Shown one piece after another: positions 39,588 to 47,972 of a stretch of 64,000 nucleotides of DNA; position 1 is the stretch's first letter, and the number at the start of each line of letters is the position of its first letter. The stretch comes from VRUE01 sp963697695. GTDB taxonomy: Bacteria > Actinomycetota > Thermoleophilia > Solirubrobacterales > 70-9. The DNA is taken from the NCBI GenBank assembly GCA_963697695.1, contig OY969094.1, positions 2,232,001-2,296,000 of the forward strand. The letters run 5' to 3'. The translations under genes were made by a program, and so were the position numbers. Below the pieces are notes generated by a model. That model saw only the letters and a program-made list of their open reading frames with translations. It searched no databases and had not been told where the DNA came from.

Positions 39588-41081
39588 ATGAGAAAGAAGA
39601 TGGGCCTCGCCGTGATCTTTGCGGCAGTCGCGGCCTTGGTGCTGCCAGCGGCGGCATCGGCAGCGACCGTCGGCGAAGTCGCCGGCACGCTGGAAGAAAA
39701 GGCCGTCGAGCTGGACATGGTCTGGGTCGCGGTCGCCACCGCGCTGGTCTTCCTCATGCAGGCCGGGTTCATGTTCCTCGAGATCGGCTTCTCGAGACAG
39801 AAGAACGCCGGTACTGGGGTGGCGAAGATCTTCGTCAACCTGGCGATCGTGACCATCGCCTGGTGGGCGATCGGCTACGGCGTCGCCGAAGGAGGAGGCA
39901 ACGACTTCTTTGGGGACACGGGTTTCTTCTTCCACTTCGATCAGGTGATCGGCAGTGGCGAAGAAGCGTTCAACGTGGCCGGCTCCGACGCAATGCTGAT
40001 GCTCTTCGGGCTCGCCTTCTGCGCCGTCTCCCTGGCGATCGTCTGGGGCACCACCCTGGAGCGGATCAAGTTCGGTGCCTACGTGATCTACGCGATTGTC
40101 TTCGGCGCGGTGATCTACCCGCTGATCGCGCACGCGGTCTGGGGCGGCGGCCTGCTTTCCGACATCGGCGGCAAGCCGGTGATGGATTTCGCCGGCTCCT
40201 CGGTGGTTCACCTCACCGGTGCGGTCGGCGCGCTTGCAGCGCTGCTCCTGCTTGGTCCGCGCAAGGGCAAGTACGACGCGAACGGAAAGCCGCGGGTCAT
40301 CCCCGGGCACTCGATGCCGCTGGTCGGCCTCGGCGTGGTCATCCTCTGGATCGGCTGGTTCGGCTTCAACGGAGGCTCGACCTTCGAAACCGCCGGCTCC
40401 TTCTTCGGTGAGGTGATGCTGAACACCCAGCTCGCAGCTGCGGCCGGTGTGATCGGTGCCTCTCTTGCCGTCTACCTGAAGAGCCGCTCGCTCGACGTCG
40501 GCATGGCGGGCAACGGTGCGATTGCCGGCCTGGTCGGCATCACCGCCCCGTCCGGCTTCGTCGAGTTCTGGGCGGCGCCGATCATCGGCTTCATCGCCGG
40601 CCTGATCGTCGTCTACGCGGTGCTGACGATCGACAGGTTCCTCGACGATCCGGTGGGTGCTCTATCCGCGCACGGCCTGGCGGGGATCTGGGGCACCATG
40701 GCGGTGGGCATCTTCGCCTCGCCGCGGCTGATCGTCGAAGGGGCAGGACCCGGTATCTGGTACGGGATCTTCGGCGACGCGAGCCTCAGCACGGCTTTCG
40801 GGCAGCTGGGGGTCCAGGGGCTGGCGGTCCTCTTCACCTTCGTCGTCGTCTTCGTGATCTCGATCGCGACGTTCGCGATGATCAAGTCGACGATCGGGCT
40901 CCGCGTCTCCGACGAGGAGGAGGAAGCCGGACTGGACATCAGCTCGCACGGCATGTACGGGTACCCGGAGCAGTTCATCCCGCAGCCGGAGTACTCGACG
41001 GGCCAGCCCGGCACGATGGGTACGGGGGCAGCTATCCCTGCCGCCGCACCTGCCCAAATGACAGCTACCGAGACCCGATAG
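39588..41081 (+). CDS. amtB: Ammonium transporter
   Basis: 497 residues. Signal-like N-terminus (MRKKMGLAVIFAAVAAL) then about 11 membrane segments. Amt markers: MVWVAVATALVFLMQAGFMF, GAYVIYAIVFGAVIYPLIAH, DFAGSSVVHLTGAVGAL with the pore-lining His, GWFGFNGGS, LSAHGLAGIWGT. The long C-terminal tail (DEEEEAGLDISSHGMYGYP) is the cytosolic region that interacts with PII. The AGGAGGG Shine-Dalgarno lies about 9 nt upstream of the ATG. It is followed 13 nt later by a PII gene, the classical amtB-glnK operon. Confidence 0.96.
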   Translation: MRKKMGLAVIFAAVAALVLPAAASAATVGEVAGTLEEKAVELDMVWVAVATALVFLMQAGFMFLEIGFSRQKNAGTGVAKIFVNLAIVTIAWWAIGYGVAEGGGNDFFGDTGFFFHFDQVIGSGEEAFNVAGSDAMLMLFGLAFCAVSLAIVWGTTLERIKFGAYVIYAIVFGAVIYPLIAHAVWGGGLLSDIGGKPVMDFAGSSVVHLTGAVGALAALLLLGPRKGKYDANGKPRVIPGHSMPLVGLGVVILWIGWFGFNGGSTFETAGSFFGEVMLNTQLAAAAGVIGASLAVYLKSRSLDVGMAGNGAIAGLVGITAPSGFVEFWAAPIIGFIAGLIVVYAVLTIDRFLDDPVGALSAHGLAGIWGTMAVGIFASPRLIVEGAGPGIWYGIFGDASLSTAFGQLGVQGLAVLFTFVVVFVISIATFAMIKSTIGLRVSDEEEEAGLDISSHGMYGYPEQFIPQPEYSTGQPGTMGTGAAIPAAAPAQMTATETR

Positions 41082-41094
41082 GAGGGCTGAGCGC

Positions 41095-41463
41095 ATGAAG
41101 AAGATCGAGGCGTTCATTCGCCACGAGGCGTTCGAGCCGATCAGGACCGAGCTGCTCGACAAGGGATTTCCCTCTCTGTCGATCATCGAGGCCAAGGGCT
41201 CGGGGCGCCAGAAGGGAATAGTCGAGCACTACCGAGGTTCGACCCTCACCGTCAACGTCCGGCCGAAGCTGAAGCTGGAGGTCGTGGTGGAGGACAAGGA
41301 CAAGTCGGTGGTCGTAGAGACCATCCTCAAGCACGCCCGCACGGGCGAGGTCGGGGACGGCAAGATCTTCGTCCTGCCGGTGGAGGAAGCGATTCGCATC
41401 CGCACCGGCGAGGGCGGGGAGCCGGTTCTGCAGGCGCACGAGGACTCGGAGATCCCGGCCTAA
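41095..41463 (+). CDS. glnK: PII nitrogen-regulatory protein
   Basis: 122 residues. Trimeric PII signal protein that senses 2-oxoglutarate and ATP/ADP and gates AmtB. N-terminus MKKIEAFIRHEAFEPIR; the T-loop is GSGRQKGIVEHYRGSTLTV; the C-terminal loop is VRPKLKLEVVVEDKDKSVVV, then GEVGDGKIFVLPVEEAIRIRTGE. Tyr46 is present, but residue 51, the usual uridylylation/adenylylation site, is Leu. Ser49 is present. Its stop precedes a long palindromic element. Confidence 0.95.
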   Translation: MKKIEAFIRHEAFEPIRTELLDKGFPSLSIIEAKGSGRQKGIVEHYRGSTLTVNVRPKLKLEVVVEDKDKSVVVETILKHARTGEVGDGKIFVLPVEEAIRIRTGEGGEPVLQAHEDSEIPA

Positions 41464-41472
41464 GCGTTGTAA

Positions 41473-41575
41473 GGAGAAGCGGACCCCCCTTCCCGGAGGC
41501 CGTTGCGCAGCAGGTCGCTTCCTGCGATTCGCAACGTTTCCCCCTGAGCCTCCGGGAAGGGGGGTCCGCTTCTCC
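41473..41575. repeat. Long-stem palindromic element, family A copy 1
   Basis: 28-bp perfect arms (41473-41500 with 41548-41575), a 47-nt loop. The loop holds CGTTGCG/CGCAACG (41501-41507 with 41530-41536), a second inner hairpin. The core CCGTTGCGCAGCAGGTC (starting at 41500) is shared with two copies at 57640-57892. It begins 9 nt after the glnK stop and ends 30 nt before the MerR-cyclase gene. Confidence 0.88.
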
Positions 41576-41605
41576 ATCTGTAGCGGTTAGCCTCGGCTCT
41601 CTTCG

Positions 41606-42796
41606 ATGGCTGCCGACGAGCGGATATCCCTGAGTGAGGCTTCGCGGCGCTCGGGTGTTTCCACCAGCACGCTGAAACGCTGGGCCGAGGAGAAGGTGCT
41701 GCCGGTGCGGCGGGGGCGCTGGACGGCGGCGGCTGCCGCACAGGCCCGGGTGGTGGCGCGGATGCGCGAGCGCGGTCACTCGCTCGAGGACCTGAAGCGG
41801 GCCGGCCGCGAGGGCAGGCTCGCCTTCGGCTTCGCCGAGGAACTCTTTCCGCGGCCGGAGGAGCAGACGACGGTCGAGGAGGTGGCGCGGGAGACCGGCC
41901 TGGAGCCGGAGCTGATCGAGCGCATCCTCGTCATCCTCGGCACCCCGCTGGAGCGCGAGCGGCTGCTCAGCCCACTCGACGTGCAGGCGCTGCGCCACTG
42001 CGCGCGCGTGCTTGCCGCCGGCTTCCCCCTCGTCGCCTTCCTGCAACTGGTCCGCGTCTACGCGCAGTCACTGCGCCGCATCGCCGACGCCGAGGTGCGC
42101 CTATTCCACCTCTACGTGCACGAACCGTTGATCCGCGACGGCGTCCCCGAGCTGGAGATGGCGGAGGAGATCGGCGGCCTGGCAGCGGACGTGCTGCCGC
42201 TTGCCTCGCCCCTGATCGACTACCTGCACACCCGCTACCTGCGCTTCTTCCTCGAGCAGGACGTGATCGGACACATGGAGAGCGAGCTTGACGCCGCCAG
42301 TCATCTGGGCCAGGTCCCGGTCACCCTCTGCTTCATCGACCTCACAGGGTTCACCCGCTACACCGAGGAGGAGGGGGACCTCGAGGCACTGGACGTGGTC
42401 GAGAACTTCGTCGAAGCGGTGGAAACGACGCTGCCCCCCGAGGCGACGATCGTGAAGACGATCGGCGACGAGGTGATGGTCGTCTCGCCGGAAGCGGCAT
42501 CGCTGACCGAGTGGGCGGTCGGTCTTCTCACTCGCTTCCCGGAGCGGCCGCAGCCGCGGGTCGGCATCCACTGCGCCAACGCCGTCTACCGCGACGGCGA
42601 CTACTTCGGCACCCATGTCAATCTCGCCCACCGGGTCGTCAGCCGCGCCCAGGCGGGGGAGGTGCTGGCAACCGACCGGGTGATCGAGGCAATCGAGGAT
42701 CGGGAAGGCCTCGAGTTCGAGCCGATCGGCGAGGTCAGCCTCAAGGGCTTTCCCGCGCCGACACCGCTCTTCCTCGTCTACGCCTCCTCCGGCTAG
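41606..42796 (+). CDS. MerR-type DNA-binding domain fused to class III nucleotidyl cyclase
   Basis: 396 residues. The N-terminal ~65 residues are a MerR HTH (ISLSEASRRSGVSTSTLKRW, then WTAAAAAQARVVARMRERGH). A middle helical segment (70-210) follows. From about residue 225 comes a class III cyclase domain: TLCFIDLTGFTRYTEEEG with the first metal-binding Asp, IVKTIGDEVMVVS with the second, then YRDGDYFGTHVNLAHRVVSRA. It may make cAMP or cGMP; the substrate-selecting residues (Lys in VKTIG, His in VNLAH) leave this open. The MerR part could let it bind DNA as well. No targets are visible in the window. Confidence 0.85.
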   Translation: MAADERISLSEASRRSGVSTSTLKRWAEEKVLPVRRGRWTAAAAAQARVVARMRERGHSLEDLKRAGREGRLAFGFAEELFPRPEEQTTVEEVARETGLEPELIERILVILGTPLERERLLSPLDVQALRHCARVLAAGFPLVAFLQLVRVYAQSLRRIADAEVRLFHLYVHEPLIRDGVPELEMAEEIGGLAADVLPLASPLIDYLHTRYLRFFLEQDVIGHMESELDAASHLGQVPVTLCFIDLTGFTRYTEEEGDLEALDVVENFVEAVETTLPPEATIVKTIGDEVMVVSPEAASLTEWAVGLLTRFPERPQPRVGIHCANAVYRDGDYFGTHVNLAHRVVSRAQAGEVLATDRVIEAIEDREGLEFEPIGEVSLKGFPAPTPLFLVYASSG

Positions 42797-42805
42797 CCCC
42801 AGGTC

Positions 42806-42855
42806 GACGTGCCCTTTGTTAGGCACCCATACGGGCACATAACTAACGGCACGTC
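42806..42855. repeat. 50-bp palindromic element, family B copy 1
   Basis: Arms GACGTGCC and GGCACGTC, with an inner GTTAG/CTAAC pairing, around the conserved centre GCACCCATACGGGCAC. It lies 9 nt past the stop of the cyclase gene and 17 nt before the tilS GTG. Same 50-nt length as the copies at 43810, 48388 and 63144. Confidence 0.88.
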
Positions 42856-42872
42856 GCGTAACACTTAGGTCT

Positions 42873-43805
42873 GTGGAGAACGAGGCGATGCTCGAGGCGG
42901 TGCGCGAGGGTGGGCTGCTGGCCGATGGGAGGCCGGCGGTCGCGATGCTCTCCGGCGGTCGCGACTCGGTCTGCCTGGTCGATCTCGCGGTGCGGCTGCT
43001 GGGAGCAGAGGGGGTGACGGTCCTCCACGTCAACTACGGGCTGCGCGACGACTCCGACCAGGACGAGGCGCACTGCTCTGACCTCTGCCGGCGCCTCGGC
43101 GTGGCGCTGGAGGTCGAGCGGCCCCGCCGTCCCGAGGGGCCGGGCAACCTGCAGGGCTGGGCGCGGGACACCCGCTACGCGGCGGCGGCCCGGATCGCCC
43201 TGCCGAACGATGCCGCGATCGCCACCGGCCACACCGCCGACGACCAGGTCGAGACGATCCTCTACCGGCTTGCCTCCTCGCCGAGTCGCCGCGCCCTGCT
43301 CGGGATGCGTCCCCACGACGGCAGCCTGGTGCGGCCGCTGCTGGCTTTTACCAGGGAGCAGACGACGACTTACTGCGAAGAGCGCGGGCTGTCCTGGCGC
43401 GACGATCCGAGTAACACCGGTCGCTCCTACGCCCGCAACCGCGTTCGCCACGGCCTGGCAGCGGCCCTGGCGGAGGTCCATCCCGCCGCCGCCAGCAACG
43501 TGCTCCGCACCGCGGCGCTGCTGCGCGACGAGGCGGAGGTGCTCGATGCCCTGGTCGATGCTGAGATCGGTGGCAACGGAGACCGCGGCACGATCTCGCT
43601 CGAACGGCTGGCGGAGCTGCCGCCCGCGTTGCGGCGGCTCGTCGTTCAGCGGCTCGCCGACCGCGCCGCCGGCCGGCCGGTGCCGGGGGCTGCCAACCAC
43701 GCCGACGAGGTAGCGGGACTGCGCCGCACCGGTACCGCGATGCTCGACCTGGGCAGCGGCGTCAGAGCGGTCGTCGAGCGTGGCGTCCTGCACGCCGAGC
43801 GCTGA
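42873..43805 (+). CDS. tilS: tRNA(Ile)-lysidine synthetase
   Basis: 310 residues. N-type ATP pyrophosphatase with PP-loop AMLSGGRDSVCLVDL (SGGxDS), then TVLHVNYGLRDDSDQDEAHC and TGHTADDQVETILYRL, the TilS-specific HTxDDQxET motif. It converts the C34 of tRNA-Ile(CAU) to lysidine so AUA is read as Ile. The C-terminus is shorter than in E. coli TilS (432 aa), as in many Gram-positives. GTG start. It begins the housekeeping backbone tilS-hpt-ftsH. Confidence 0.93.
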   Translation: MENEAMLEAVREGGLLADGRPAVAMLSGGRDSVCLVDLAVRLLGAEGVTVLHVNYGLRDDSDQDEAHCSDLCRRLGVALEVERPRRPEGPGNLQGWARDTRYAAAARIALPNDAAIATGHTADDQVETILYRLASSPSRRALLGMRPHDGSLVRPLLAFTREQTTTYCEERGLSWRDDPSNTGRSYARNRVRHGLAAALAEVHPAAASNVLRTAALLRDEAEVLDALVDAEIGGNGDRGTISLERLAELPPALRRLVVQRLADRAAGRPVPGAANHADEVAGLRRTGTAMLDLGSGVRAVVERGVLHAER

Positions 43806-43809
43806 ATCG

Positions 43810-43859
43810 GACGTGCCACTGGTTGAGCACCCATACGGGCACATAACTAGTGGCACGTC
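43810..43859. repeat. 50-bp palindromic element, family B copy 2
   Basis: Arms GACGTGCCAC/GTGGCACGTC extend to a 16-bp stem with one G-T (43809-43824 with 43845-43860). Centre GCACCCATACGGGCAC. It fills the tilS-hpt gap: 4 nt after the tilS stop and 20 nt before the hpt start, ending 7 nt before the hpt -10 box. Confidence 0.9.
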
Positions 43860-43866
43860 CTCTATC

Positions 43867-43872
43867 TAGACT
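43867..43872 (+). promoter_or_regulatory. Leaderless -10 box of hpt
   Basis: TAGACT 7 nt before the GTG at 43880, just downstream of the family B element. Confidence 0.5.
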
Positions 43873-43879
43873 GCCAACC

Positions 43880-44407
43880 GTGAGCGATCCCGCGATTGGC
43901 GAGACCCTCGTGTCCGGCGAGGATCTGACGCGGCGCGTCGCCGAGCTGGGCAGGCAGATCAGCGAGGAGTACGAGGGCCGCGATCTCTTCATGGTCGGCG
44001 TGCTGAAGGGAGCCGTCCTCTTCCTTGCCGACCTGATGCGGAGCATCAGCGCGCCCTGCGAGATCGACTTCATGGCGGTTTCCAGCTACGGCTCGCAGAC
44101 GGACTCCTCGGGGGTCGTGCGGATCCTCAAGGACCTCGACGCGCCGATCGAAGGCCGCCACGTGCTGATCGTCGAGGACATCATCGACTCCGGCCTCACC
44201 CTGCAGTACCTGATGCGCAACCTGAAGGCTCGCAACCCGGCTTCGCTCGAGGTCTGTGCGCTGCTGACCAAGCCCGAGCGCCTGCGGGTCGACCTCTCGC
44301 CGCGCTACGTCGGCTTCGAGATCCCAAACCGCTTCGCGATCGGCTACGGCCTCGATCACGCGCAGCGCTACCGCAATCTCTCTTACGTAGCCGCTCTCGA
44401 CGCCTAG
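43880..44407 (+). CDS. hpt: Hypoxanthine phosphoribosyltransferase
   Basis: 175 residues from the GTG at 43880 (MSDPAIGETLVSGEDLTRRV). The open frame back to 43850 would begin inside the palindromic element. Purine salvage: transfers ribose 5-phosphate from PRPP to hypoxanthine or guanine. PRPP motif VLIVEDIIDSGLTLQYL; the flexible loop near DFMAVSSYGSQTDSSG; the base-binding VGFEIPNRFAIGYGLDHAQRY. Length and order fit, and hpt beside tilS and ftsH is a widely conserved Gram-positive arrangement. Confidence 0.95.
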   Translation: MSDPAIGETLVSGEDLTRRVAELGRQISEEYEGRDLFMVGVLKGAVLFLADLMRSISAPCEIDFMAVSSYGSQTDSSGVVRILKDLDAPIEGRHVLIVEDIIDSGLTLQYLMRNLKARNPASLEVCALLTKPERLRVDLSPRYVGFEIPNRFAIGYGLDHAQRYRNLSYVAALDA

Positions 44408-44442
44408 AGCGCAAAACCGCCCTGGTACGCTGATTTTTCCCT

Positions 44443-46392
44443 GTGAGGCGTTTTTTCAAGAGCGCAGCTTTTCCGATCCTCCTGGTGGTGATCCTCGCCT
44501 TCGTTGCGCAGAAGGTGATCAGCAGCCCGGATGGCACAGAGGCGCCGTCCTACAACGAATTGGTGAAGCCCAAGAGCGGCTTGATCGCCGACGGCAAAGT
44601 CGACGAGATCACGATCAACACCAAGGACAACACGCTCGACGTCAAGCTCAGGAACGAAGACAGCTTCTCGACGGGTTATCCGGCCAATACCGAGCAGTCA
44701 CTGCTCAATCTGATCGACCAGAGCGACGTGACCAAGTTGTCCGTCAAGGGCACTGGCGGCTCCGGTCTGCTCTCGCTGCTCACCTACATCCTGCCTTTCA
44801 TCATCTTCCTCGGCTTCTGGATCTTCCTGATGAACCAGATGCAGGGCGGCGGTTCGCGGGTGATGAACTTCGGCAAATCGAAGGCGAAGCGGATGTCGGT
44901 CGACGCGCCGAAGATCACCTTCCGCGACGTCGCCGGGGTCGACGAGGCGGTCCAGGAGCTGCACGAGATCAAGGAGTTCCTCGAGAACCCGAAGAAGTTC
45001 CAGGCGCTGGGCGCACGCATTCCCAAGGGCGTCCTGCTCTACGGCCCGCCCGGTACCGGTAAGACGCTGCTCGCCCGCGCCGTCGCCGGCGAGGCCGGCG
45101 TCCCCTTCTTCTCGATCTCCGGCTCGGACTTCGTCGAGATGTTCGTCGGGGTCGGCGCCAGCCGCGTCCGCGACCTCTTCGAGCAGGCGAAGCAGAATTC
45201 GCCCTGCATCATCTTCATGGACGAGATCGACGCTGTCGGCCGTCACCGCGGCGCCGGCATGGGCGGCGGTCACGACGAGCGCGAGCAGACGCTGAACCAG
45301 CTGCTGGTCGAGATGGACGGCTTCGAGATGAAGGACAACATCATCCTCATTGCCGCCACCAACCGGCCGGACATCCTCGATCCGGCGCTGCTGCGGCCGG
45401 GCCGCTTCGACCGCCAGGTCGTCGTCGACCGCCCCGACCGCAAGGGCCGCAAGCACATCCTCGAAGTCCACACTCGCGGCAAGCCCCTCTCCAAGGCGAT
45501 CGACCTCGACGCCCTCGCCGGCCAGACCCCCGGCTTCACCGGCGCCGACCTCGCCAACCTGATCAACGAGGCCGCACTCCTCACTGCCCGTCAGGGCAGG
45601 CGCGAGATCTCGATGCATGAGCTGGAGGAGGGGATCATGCGGGTGATCGCCGGCCCGGAGAAGAAGACCCGCGTGATGAGCGAGAAAGAGCGGCTGATCA
45701 CCGCCTACCACGAGCTCGGCCACGCGATCGTCGGCCACCTGCTGCCCAACTGCGATCCGGTCCACAAGATCTCGATCATCAGCCGCGGCCAGGCGCTCGG
45801 CTACACGATCAGCCTGCCCAGCGAAGACAAGTTCCTCACCTCGCGCGCGGAGCTGACAGACACGATGGCGATGACCCTGGGCGGGCGTGCCGCCGAGGAG
45901 ATCGTCTTCGGCGAGATCACCACCGGTGCCTCGAACGACCTCGAAAAGGTGACCGAGACGGCAAAGCAGATGGTGATGCGGTTCGGCATGTCCGAGCGGC
46001 TCGGTCCGCGCGTCTTCGGTCACGATCGCGGCCAGCCCTTCCTCGGCCGCGAGTTCTCCTCCGAGCCCGACTACTCGGACGAGATCGCGCGTGAGATCGA
46101 CGACGAGATCCGCCGCATCGTCGAGGGCGCCCACCAGACCGCCAAGGACCTGCTCACCGAGAAGCGCGAGGAGCTGGACCGGATCTCGAAAATCCTGCTT
46201 ACGCGAGAGACGATCGACGCAGACCAGTTCATGGCGCTGCTCGACGGCGTGGCTGAGGAGGACGTCTTCGCTGACGAGGAGGAGCCGGCACAGCCGGTTG
46301 AGCCGGAGCCGGAGCCTGAAAGGGCCCAGCGCGAGGGTCCGCGGGCGGCGCCCCGGCCGCGGCCGGGATTCGCCGGCGGCGACGCAAGCTGA
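44443..46392 (+). CDS. ftsH: ATP-dependent zinc metalloprotease FtsH
   Basis: 649 residues. Two membrane segments bracket a short extracytoplasmic domain (FPILLVVILAFVAQKV about 10-25; LLTYILPFIIFLGFWIFLMN about 110-128). AAA+ Walker A LLYGPPGTGKTLLARA (about 200), Walker B IIFMDEIDAVGRHRG, SRH region ATNRPDILDPALLRPGRFDR. Zinc site HELGH near 424 (AYHELGHAIVG) with the third ligand in the downstream Asp. Membrane-protein quality control. The acidic/Pro tail is typical. GTG start with TACGCT 11 nt upstream, no strong Shine-Dalgarno. The gap to hpt is only 35 nt. Confidence 0.97.
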   Translation: MRRFFKSAAFPILLVVILAFVAQKVISSPDGTEAPSYNELVKPKSGLIADGKVDEITINTKDNTLDVKLRNEDSFSTGYPANTEQSLLNLIDQSDVTKLSVKGTGGSGLLSLLTYILPFIIFLGFWIFLMNQMQGGGSRVMNFGKSKAKRMSVDAPKITFRDVAGVDEAVQELHEIKEFLENPKKFQALGARIPKGVLLYGPPGTGKTLLARAVAGEAGVPFFSISGSDFVEMFVGVGASRVRDLFEQAKQNSPCIIFMDEIDAVGRHRGAGMGGGHDEREQTLNQLLVEMDGFEMKDNIILIAATNRPDILDPALLRPGRFDRQVVVDRPDRKGRKHILEVHTRGKPLSKAIDLDALAGQTPGFTGADLANLINEAALLTARQGRREISMHELEEGIMRVIAGPEKKTRVMSEKERLITAYHELGHAIVGHLLPNCDPVHKISIISRGQALGYTISLPSEDKFLTSRAELTDTMAMTLGGRAAEEIVFGEITTGASNDLEKVTETAKQMVMRFGMSERLGPRVFGHDRGQPFLGREFSSEPDYSDEIAREIDDEIRRIVEGAHQTAKDLLTEKREELDRISKILLTRETIDADQFMALLDGVAEEDVFADEEEPAQPVEPEPEPERAQREGPRAAPRPRPGFAGGDAS

Positions 46393-46400
46393 GTTCCGAC

Positions 46401-47201
46401 GTGAAGTTGATGGGGGTCGTCAACGTGACCCCCGACTCGTTCTCGGACGGGGGGCTGTATCTCGATGCGCAGGCAGCCGTTGCGCACGGGGAGGAGCTTG
46501 TTGGGGACGGGGCGGAGATTCTGGATGTCGGAGGGGAATCGACTCGGCCGGGTGCCGAGCCGGTTGACGAGGACGAGGAGCTGAGGCGGGTTCTGCCGGT
46601 GGTCGAGGGCCTGGCGAAGGCGGCCGCCACGATTTCGATCGATACGTCGAAGGCGACTGTGGCAGAGGCGGCGATCGCAGCAGGGGTGTCGATTGTCAAT
46701 GACGTGACCGCGCTCCGCGGAGATCCCGAGATGGCGGCGCTCTGCGCGCAGCGGGGGGTCGGAGTCGTGCTGATGCACATGCCGGGGAACCCCCGGACGA
46801 TGCAGGACGATCCCACCTACGACGACGTGGTCGACGACGTCAAGGCGTTTCTGGCGGGGCGAGTGGAAGCGGCGGTTGCGGCGGGGGTCGAGGAGGAGCG
46901 GATCTGGCTCGACCCGGGGATCGGGTTCGGCAAGACGCTCGAGCACAACCTGGAGCTGCTGCGCCGGCTCGGCGAGCTGCGTGAGCTGGGACGGTCGCTG
47001 GTGGTCGGCACCTCACGCAAGAGTTTCATCGGCCGGGTCGACGGGTCCGACGTCGGCCACCGGCTTGGCGGCACGATCGCATCCTGCGTCCTGGCCGCTG
47101 CCGAGGGAGCGGATGTGCTGCGGGTCCACGACGTCGGTGAGACCGTGCAGGCGCTGCGGGTTACGGGCGCGATTCTCGGTCAGGTCAGCCTGCAGGCCTG
47201 A
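46401..47201 (+). CDS. folP: Dihydropteroate synthase
   Basis: 266 residues. Condenses 6-hydroxymethyl-dihydropterin pyrophosphate with p-aminobenzoate in folate synthesis. MGVVNVTPDSFSDGG (pterin/pyrophosphate loop), GGESTRPGAEPVDEDEELRR, SIDTSKATVAEAA, IVNDVTALRGDPEMA, RIWLDPGIGFGKTLEHN, VVGTSRKSFIG. Complete length. The first residues MKLM are 8 nt after the ftsH stop. folE is not in the window, and folB-folK follow after an opposite-strand gene. Confidence 0.96.
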   Translation: MKLMGVVNVTPDSFSDGGLYLDAQAAVAHGEELVGDGAEILDVGGESTRPGAEPVDEDEELRRVLPVVEGLAKAAATISIDTSKATVAEAAIAAGVSIVNDVTALRGDPEMAALCAQRGVGVVLMHMPGNPRTMQDDPTYDDVVDDVKAFLAGRVEAAVAAGVEEERIWLDPGIGFGKTLEHNLELLRRLGELRELGRSLVVGTSRKSFIGRVDGSDVGHRLGGTIASCVLAAAEGADVLRVHDVGETVQALRVTGAILGQVSLQA

Positions 47202-47208
47202 GCCGCGC

Positions 47209-47925
47209 TCAGCGCTTCGGTTCGATCCAGGTCGCGCGAGCGTGTGCGACCAGCTCGCCCGTCTCGGAGAAGACCGCCGAGCCGGCGAGGAGCTTGCGCC
47301 CGTCGCGGTAGATCGGCCAGCCGGCCGCGACGTAGGTCCTGCCGGGCTCGACCCCGAGATGGATCTTGGCTGCAAGGCGGCCGAGGACGCTCGTTCCCAC
47401 GTCCGGCAGCAGCATTCCGGAGATGCCGCCCGGGCAGTCGAGAACCGACCAGAGGATCTCCGGGCCAACCTCGCCGTTCTCGTCAGCGACCGAGTCGTCG
47501 ACCCGCCAGGGCGAGGCGACCATCCGTCCGCCGACGGGGCCGCAGGTGACGCGGAGGCCGTCGCCTGCCCCTCGCTGGGGTCCGCAGACGAAGCACTCGG
47601 GGAAGGGGTGCTCGTGCTGCATCGGAGACGCCTCGCGGGCAGCGGCCGCCTCCTCGACGCTGACGGGATCGGGTATCTCGATCTCGAGCTCCCGGATCGA
47701 CCGGGCCTCGGCGACAACTGCGTCGCCATCGCGCATCACAGTCGCTTCGTCGTTTGTTTCGACGTCCAGCGGCCGATCCAGCGGCGGCGGCAGGCGCAGC
47801 GTCACCTCGGCCGATCTGGGCGCGACGAAGTGAGCGAGGACACCGCAGGAGTAGCCGCCGTTGCCGCTGTCGGCGGGTCCTCGAAAGCGGTTCTCGATCA
47901 CAACTTGCTCGGCCACCTGGACCAC
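47209..47925 (-). CDS. Hotdog-fold thioesterase-like protein, opposite strand inside the fol cluster
   Basis: About 238 residues from a GTG at 47925; starts at 47967 or 47985 would overlap folB, so I pick the innermost plausible one. VAEQVVIENRFRGPADSGNGGYSC resembles a hotdog hydrolase N-terminus; PFPECFVCGPQRGAGDGLRV is a distinctive Cys motif, then SVLDCPGGISGMLLPD and AGWPIYRDGRKLLAGSAVF. The fold is consistent with acyl-CoA thioesterases of the PaaI/4HBT type; I am not sure. It sits antisense between folP and folB, leaving 7 nt to folP, and does not look like a folate enzyme. Confidence 0.65.
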   Translation of the reverse strand: MVQVAEQVVIENRFRGPADSGNGGYSCGVLAHFVAPRSAEVTLRLPPPLDRPLDVETNDEATVMRDGDAVVAEARSIRELEIEIPDPVSVEEAAAAREASPMQHEHPFPECFVCGPQRGAGDGLRVTCGPVGGRMVASPWRVDDSVADENGEVGPEILWSVLDCPGGISGMLLPDVGTSVLGRLAAKIHLGVEPGRTYVAAGWPIYRDGRKLLAGSAVFSETGELVAHARATWIEPKR

Positions 47926-47958
47926 GATCTCATATGGGTATGGGAGCCGTCCATCGGC

Positions 47959-47964
47959 TAGGTT
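47959..47964 (+). promoter_or_regulatory. Leaderless -10 box of folB
   Basis: TAGGTT 8 nt before the ATG at 47973. Needed because the gene between folP and folB runs the other way. Confidence 0.45.
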
Positions 47965-47972
47965 CACTGCGG

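Noticed and set aside
43850..43880. An earlier hpt start at 43850
   Set aside because: It begins inside the family B palindrome and lacks conservation. GTG 43880 has a -10 box at the right distance.
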